From Dehalococcoidia bacterium UBA6495 (GTDB taxonomy: Bacteria; Chloroflexota; Dehalococcoidia; Lucifugimonadales; UBA826): a DNA stretch of 35,877 nt. The notes beneath the pieces are model-generated. The model ran no database searches. It was given only the letters and a program-made list of their open reading frames with translations, and had not been told where the DNA came from. The position numbers were made by a program, and so were the translations under genes. Location of the stretch: assembly GCA_002435305.1 (NCBI GenBank), contig DJMH01000035.1, forward strand, positions 1 to 35,877, given 5' to 3'. Below are positions 33,691-35,877 of the stretch, piece after piece; position 1 is the first letter of the stretch, and the number at the start of each line of letters is the position of its first letter.

Positions 33691-34929
33691 ATGGATATGG
33701 CAATTTCAAACAAACCTCACGGCCCTTTATCAGGAACCCGCGTAATAGATTGGACAATGTGGCAGTTCGGGCCAGTATGTTCCATGATGTTAGGGGATCT
33801 AGGTGCGGAGGTTATTAAAGTCGAATCTCTTGACGGTGACCATGCACGACAATTTCACACAGTCAGTGGATCCTCCTCTTCTCTCCCCGGGGGCTTGAAT
33901 GCATATTTCGAATCTCTAAACCGGCAAAAGAAAAGTCTTTCCCTAGATCTAAAAAGTCCATCTGGCCAAGAGATTATGAGGAAACTGGTAGGAGAATCAG
34001 ACATATTTGTTCAGAACTTTAGAAAAGGAGTAGCTGAAAGATTAGGATTGGGTTACGACGATCTAATTAAAATCAACCCCAAGTTAATATATGGCGCAGC
34101 CACCGGATATGGTCCCAACGGGCCAGACTCGGGCAAACCAGCATTCGCTTATACCGGTGAAGCCAGATCCGGTTCCTTGTGGTGGGCCGGTCCAAACGAT
34201 GGTAACCCCTATAACTTGCAAAGTATCGCTGACCAAATTTCTGGAATCATGTTATGTAATGGAATTTTGGGTGCGTTAGTTAATCAAAAAGAGACAGGTA
34301 AAGGGCAAAAAGTTGATGTATCTCATCTTGGAAGCATGATGTGGTTGGGTGGCAACCGTTATGGGATGGCATTGCTAACAGGGAACCAACCAGGAGGCCA
34401 GGAACGAAAGAGTGCTAGAAATCCCCTTTGGAACTGTTACAAATGCGCTGATGACCACTGGATCGCATTTGCAATGAACCAGAGTGATAGATACTGGCCA
34501 TCATTCTGTGATGCAATTGAGAGACCCGATTTGAACGAAGACGAACGATACAGCAATATGGGAGTTAGAACTGAAAATAGGGTGGAACTGATTGGAAAAC
34601 TAGATGATGTGTTCATCACCAAACCGAGAGCATACTGGATTGAAAGAATGGACTCATCCGAAGGCATCATATGGGAAAAAGTGCAGTCAATTTGGGATCT
34701 TCCGGACGACCCTCAAGTTGTACAGAACAACTACATCATAGATTTTGAACATCCAGCTCTGGGTCCTGTAAAATACCTTCAGACTCCGTTTCAATATAGT
34801 GAGACTCCAATAGAAACCAAATTGCCTGCTCCTGAGTTAGGACAACATACTGAAGAAATATTGACTGAAACGCTCGGGTATACGTGGGAAGATATTGCAA
34901 ATTTCCAAGATCAAGGAACGATAATTTAG
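33691..34929 (+). CDS. CaiB/BaiF (type III) CoA-transferase
   Basis: A 412-residue family III CoA-transferase. GTRVIDWTMWQFGPVCSMMLGDLGAEVIKVE opens the Rossmann part, NFRKGVAERLGLGYDDL follows, and the catalytic Asp is Asp181 (SIADQISG). LGQHTEEIL closes it. It differs clearly from the other two CoA-transferase genes and is not a recent copy. Only a weak AGG precedes the ATG. The MBL hydrolase gene starts nine bases after its stop, so the pair is one operon. The substrate is unknown. Confidence 0.92.
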   Translation: MDMAISNKPHGPLSGTRVIDWTMWQFGPVCSMMLGDLGAEVIKVESLDGDHARQFHTVSGSSSSLPGGLNAYFESLNRQKKSLSLDLKSPSGQEIMRKLVGESDIFVQNFRKGVAERLGLGYDDLIKINPKLIYGAATGYGPNGPDSGKPAFAYTGEARSGSLWWAGPNDGNPYNLQSIADQISGIMLCNGILGALVNQKETGKGQKVDVSHLGSMMWLGGNRYGMALLTGNQPGGQERKSARNPLWNCYKCADDHWIAFAMNQSDRYWPSFCDAIERPDLNEDERYSNMGVRTENRVELIGKLDDVFITKPRAYWIERMDSSEGIIWEKVQSIWDLPDDPQVVQNNYIIDFEHPALGPVKYLQTPFQYSETPIETKLPAPELGQHTEEILTETLGYTWEDIANFQDQGTII

Positions 34930-34938
34930 GGAGATGGT

Positions 34939-35772
34939 ATGGACTACGAATCAGGTGTAATAGAGGTAGCAGATGGGGTGTACGCATGGATAAACGAAAA
35001 CTGTGCAACCAATGCTGGATTCATCGTCGGCGATGACGGTGTAATACTGATAGACACCTTAATGACACCCACATTGGCGTCTAAACTTTTGACTGTCGTG
35101 AAAGATGTTACTTCTAAACCGATCAGATTTGTTGTCAACACACATTTTCATGGAGACCACGTTTATGGTAACCAATATTTTCTACCAGCTCCAATCCTGG
35201 GACATGAAAATTGTAGAATTGAGCTCGATACAAAATGGGATGCTAATTTGTCTAGATATTGGGCAAGAGAGGCACTGAGACCAGAGTTGGAACGCATTAA
35301 CAAAACACTCCCTGATGTCACATTCAAAGATGAAATGTCTATTTGGTTAGGGAATCGAGAAATAAGGATGTCCTACCACGGTCGGGCACATTCGGACAGT
35401 GATATTTTATTATATTTACCCGAAGAAAAAGTTTTGTTTGTAGGGGACCTAGCTGTAAACAAAACTATCCCTGCGTTCCCGGACGGCCATATTTCTAAAT
35501 GGGTGGATGTACTAGACAAGGTGGAAACTGTTGAGGCTAACACTTTTGTTCCTGGACATGGCCCAGTCGGAGGAAAAGAGGAATTTGGAGAAGCCAAAGA
35601 CCTTTTGAAATTGTTGCATAACGAAATAAGAGCAGCTTTTGATGATGGAAAGAGTGAAGAGCAGGCAGCCAAAGATGTTAATGTTGGAAAATTCTCAGTT
35701 TTTGCCAATCAGGACAGAATTCCTCAGGTAGTGGATATGGCATACAAAGCCTACAGAGGTGAGTTGGATTAG
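34939..35772 (+). CDS. MBL-fold metallo-hydrolase
   Basis: A 277-residue metallo-beta-lactamase-fold hydrolase. The metal motif HFHGDH is at 69-74, with the later ligands His151 (GRAHSDSD), Asp170 (FVGDLAV) and His207 (VPGHGPV). This is the pattern of glyoxalase II/SoxH-like two-zinc enzymes. There is no signal peptide. GGGAGATGGT precedes the ATG. Because it is paired with a CoA-transferase, hydrolysis of a thioester is a reasonable guess. It is convergent with a gene that leaves the window, one base apart. Confidence 0.92.
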   Translation: MDYESGVIEVADGVYAWINENCATNAGFIVGDDGVILIDTLMTPTLASKLLTVVKDVTSKPIRFVVNTHFHGDHVYGNQYFLPAPILGHENCRIELDTKWDANLSRYWAREALRPELERINKTLPDVTFKDEMSIWLGNREIRMSYHGRAHSDSDILLYLPEEKVLFVGDLAVNKTIPAFPDGHISKWVDVLDKVETVEANTFVPGHGPVGGKEEFGEAKDLLKLLHNEIRAAFDDGKSEEQAAKDVNVGKFSVFANQDRIPQVVDMAYKAYRGELD

Positions 35773-35773
35773 C

Positions 35774-35877
35774 TTACTGTCCGAAGCCCTCGACGTTATA
35801 GTTCGATTGGCCGAGTTCCCCTTTCGTCTGAAGATAGCTTCTTACTACTGCATCTAGGTAACAGTTGTCAGCGGCAC
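35774..35877 (-). CDS. 3' end of a gene running off the right edge
   Basis: On the minus strand the last 33 codons of an open frame end with TAA at 35776-35774. The residues include CYLDAVVRSYLQTKGELG and end GFGQ. Only the C-terminus is present. It is loosely like the end of TAP-type alpha/beta hydrolases, but too short to name. The stop is one base from the stop of the convergent MBL gene, the usual packing in this genome, which supports it being real. Confidence 0.55.
   Translation of the reverse strand, partial: AADNCYLDAVVRSYLQTKGELGQSNYNVEGFGQ

Noticed and set aside
1..35877. tRNA genes, CRISPR array, insertion sequence or prophage
   Set aside because: No T-loop-like GGTTCGAATCC stretch with paired arms, no spaced direct repeats, and no transposase, integrase or phage gene was seen.

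Overview
The window looks like a piece of a marine SAR202-type Chloroflexota chromosome. I infer this from gene content, not from any search. It has two luciferase-like (LLM) flavin/F420 monooxygenases, the F420 chromophore genes cofG and cofH, four CaiB/BaiF CoA-transferase domains in three genes, a crotonase, an enolase-superfamily sugar-acid dehydratase, and a cassette of DUF1800, DUF1501 and NHL proteins. Base composition is AT-leaning and fairly even. TTG and GTG starts are common. I see no tRNA, rRNA, CRISPR array, insertion sequence or phage gene.

Layout. 1-5.5 kb: an NHL beta-propeller gene, a YbaK-type tRNA deacylase, a dual-specificity phosphatase (opposite strand), oligoribonuclease, an aldo/keto reductase and glutaminyl-tRNA synthetase. 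5.5-6.8 kb: an MFS transporter on the minus strand behind a good promoter. 6.8-7.4 kb: no intact gene; a decayed reading frame and promoters. 7.4-11.4 kb: a split TPP-dependent decarboxylase of the sulfopyruvate/phosphonopyruvate type, a small hypothetical gene, an alkaline-phosphatase-superfamily hydrolase and an oxaloacetate-decarboxylase-like enzyme. 11.4-15.3 kb (minus): MFS, DinB-like protein and two LLM oxidoreductases in one run. 15.4 kb: msrA. 16.0-21.8 kb (minus): an apparent four-gene operon of crotonase, tandem CaiB/BaiF CoA-transferase, cofG and cofH. 21.9-26.1 kb (plus): an ABC-2 exporter pair, a CoA-transferase and an L-rhamnonate-dehydratase-like enzyme, closed by a terminator. 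26.2-32.4 kb (minus): a five-gene run DUF1800, NHL, DUF1800, NHL, DUF1501, made by an old tandem duplication and preceded by a strong promoter. 32.5-35.8 kb: a pterin-binding methyltransferase-like protein, a CoA-transferase, an MBL hydrolase and the end of another gene.

How the genes may work together. CofG and CofH build the F420 chromophore, and at least one neighbouring LLM enzyme is of the F420-using type. The CoA-transferases, crotonase and sugar-acid dehydratase point to catabolism of many organic acids through CoA thioesters. The least understood part is the DUF1800/NHL/DUF1501 cassette: it is duplicated and conserved, and it lacks the export signals these families normally carry.
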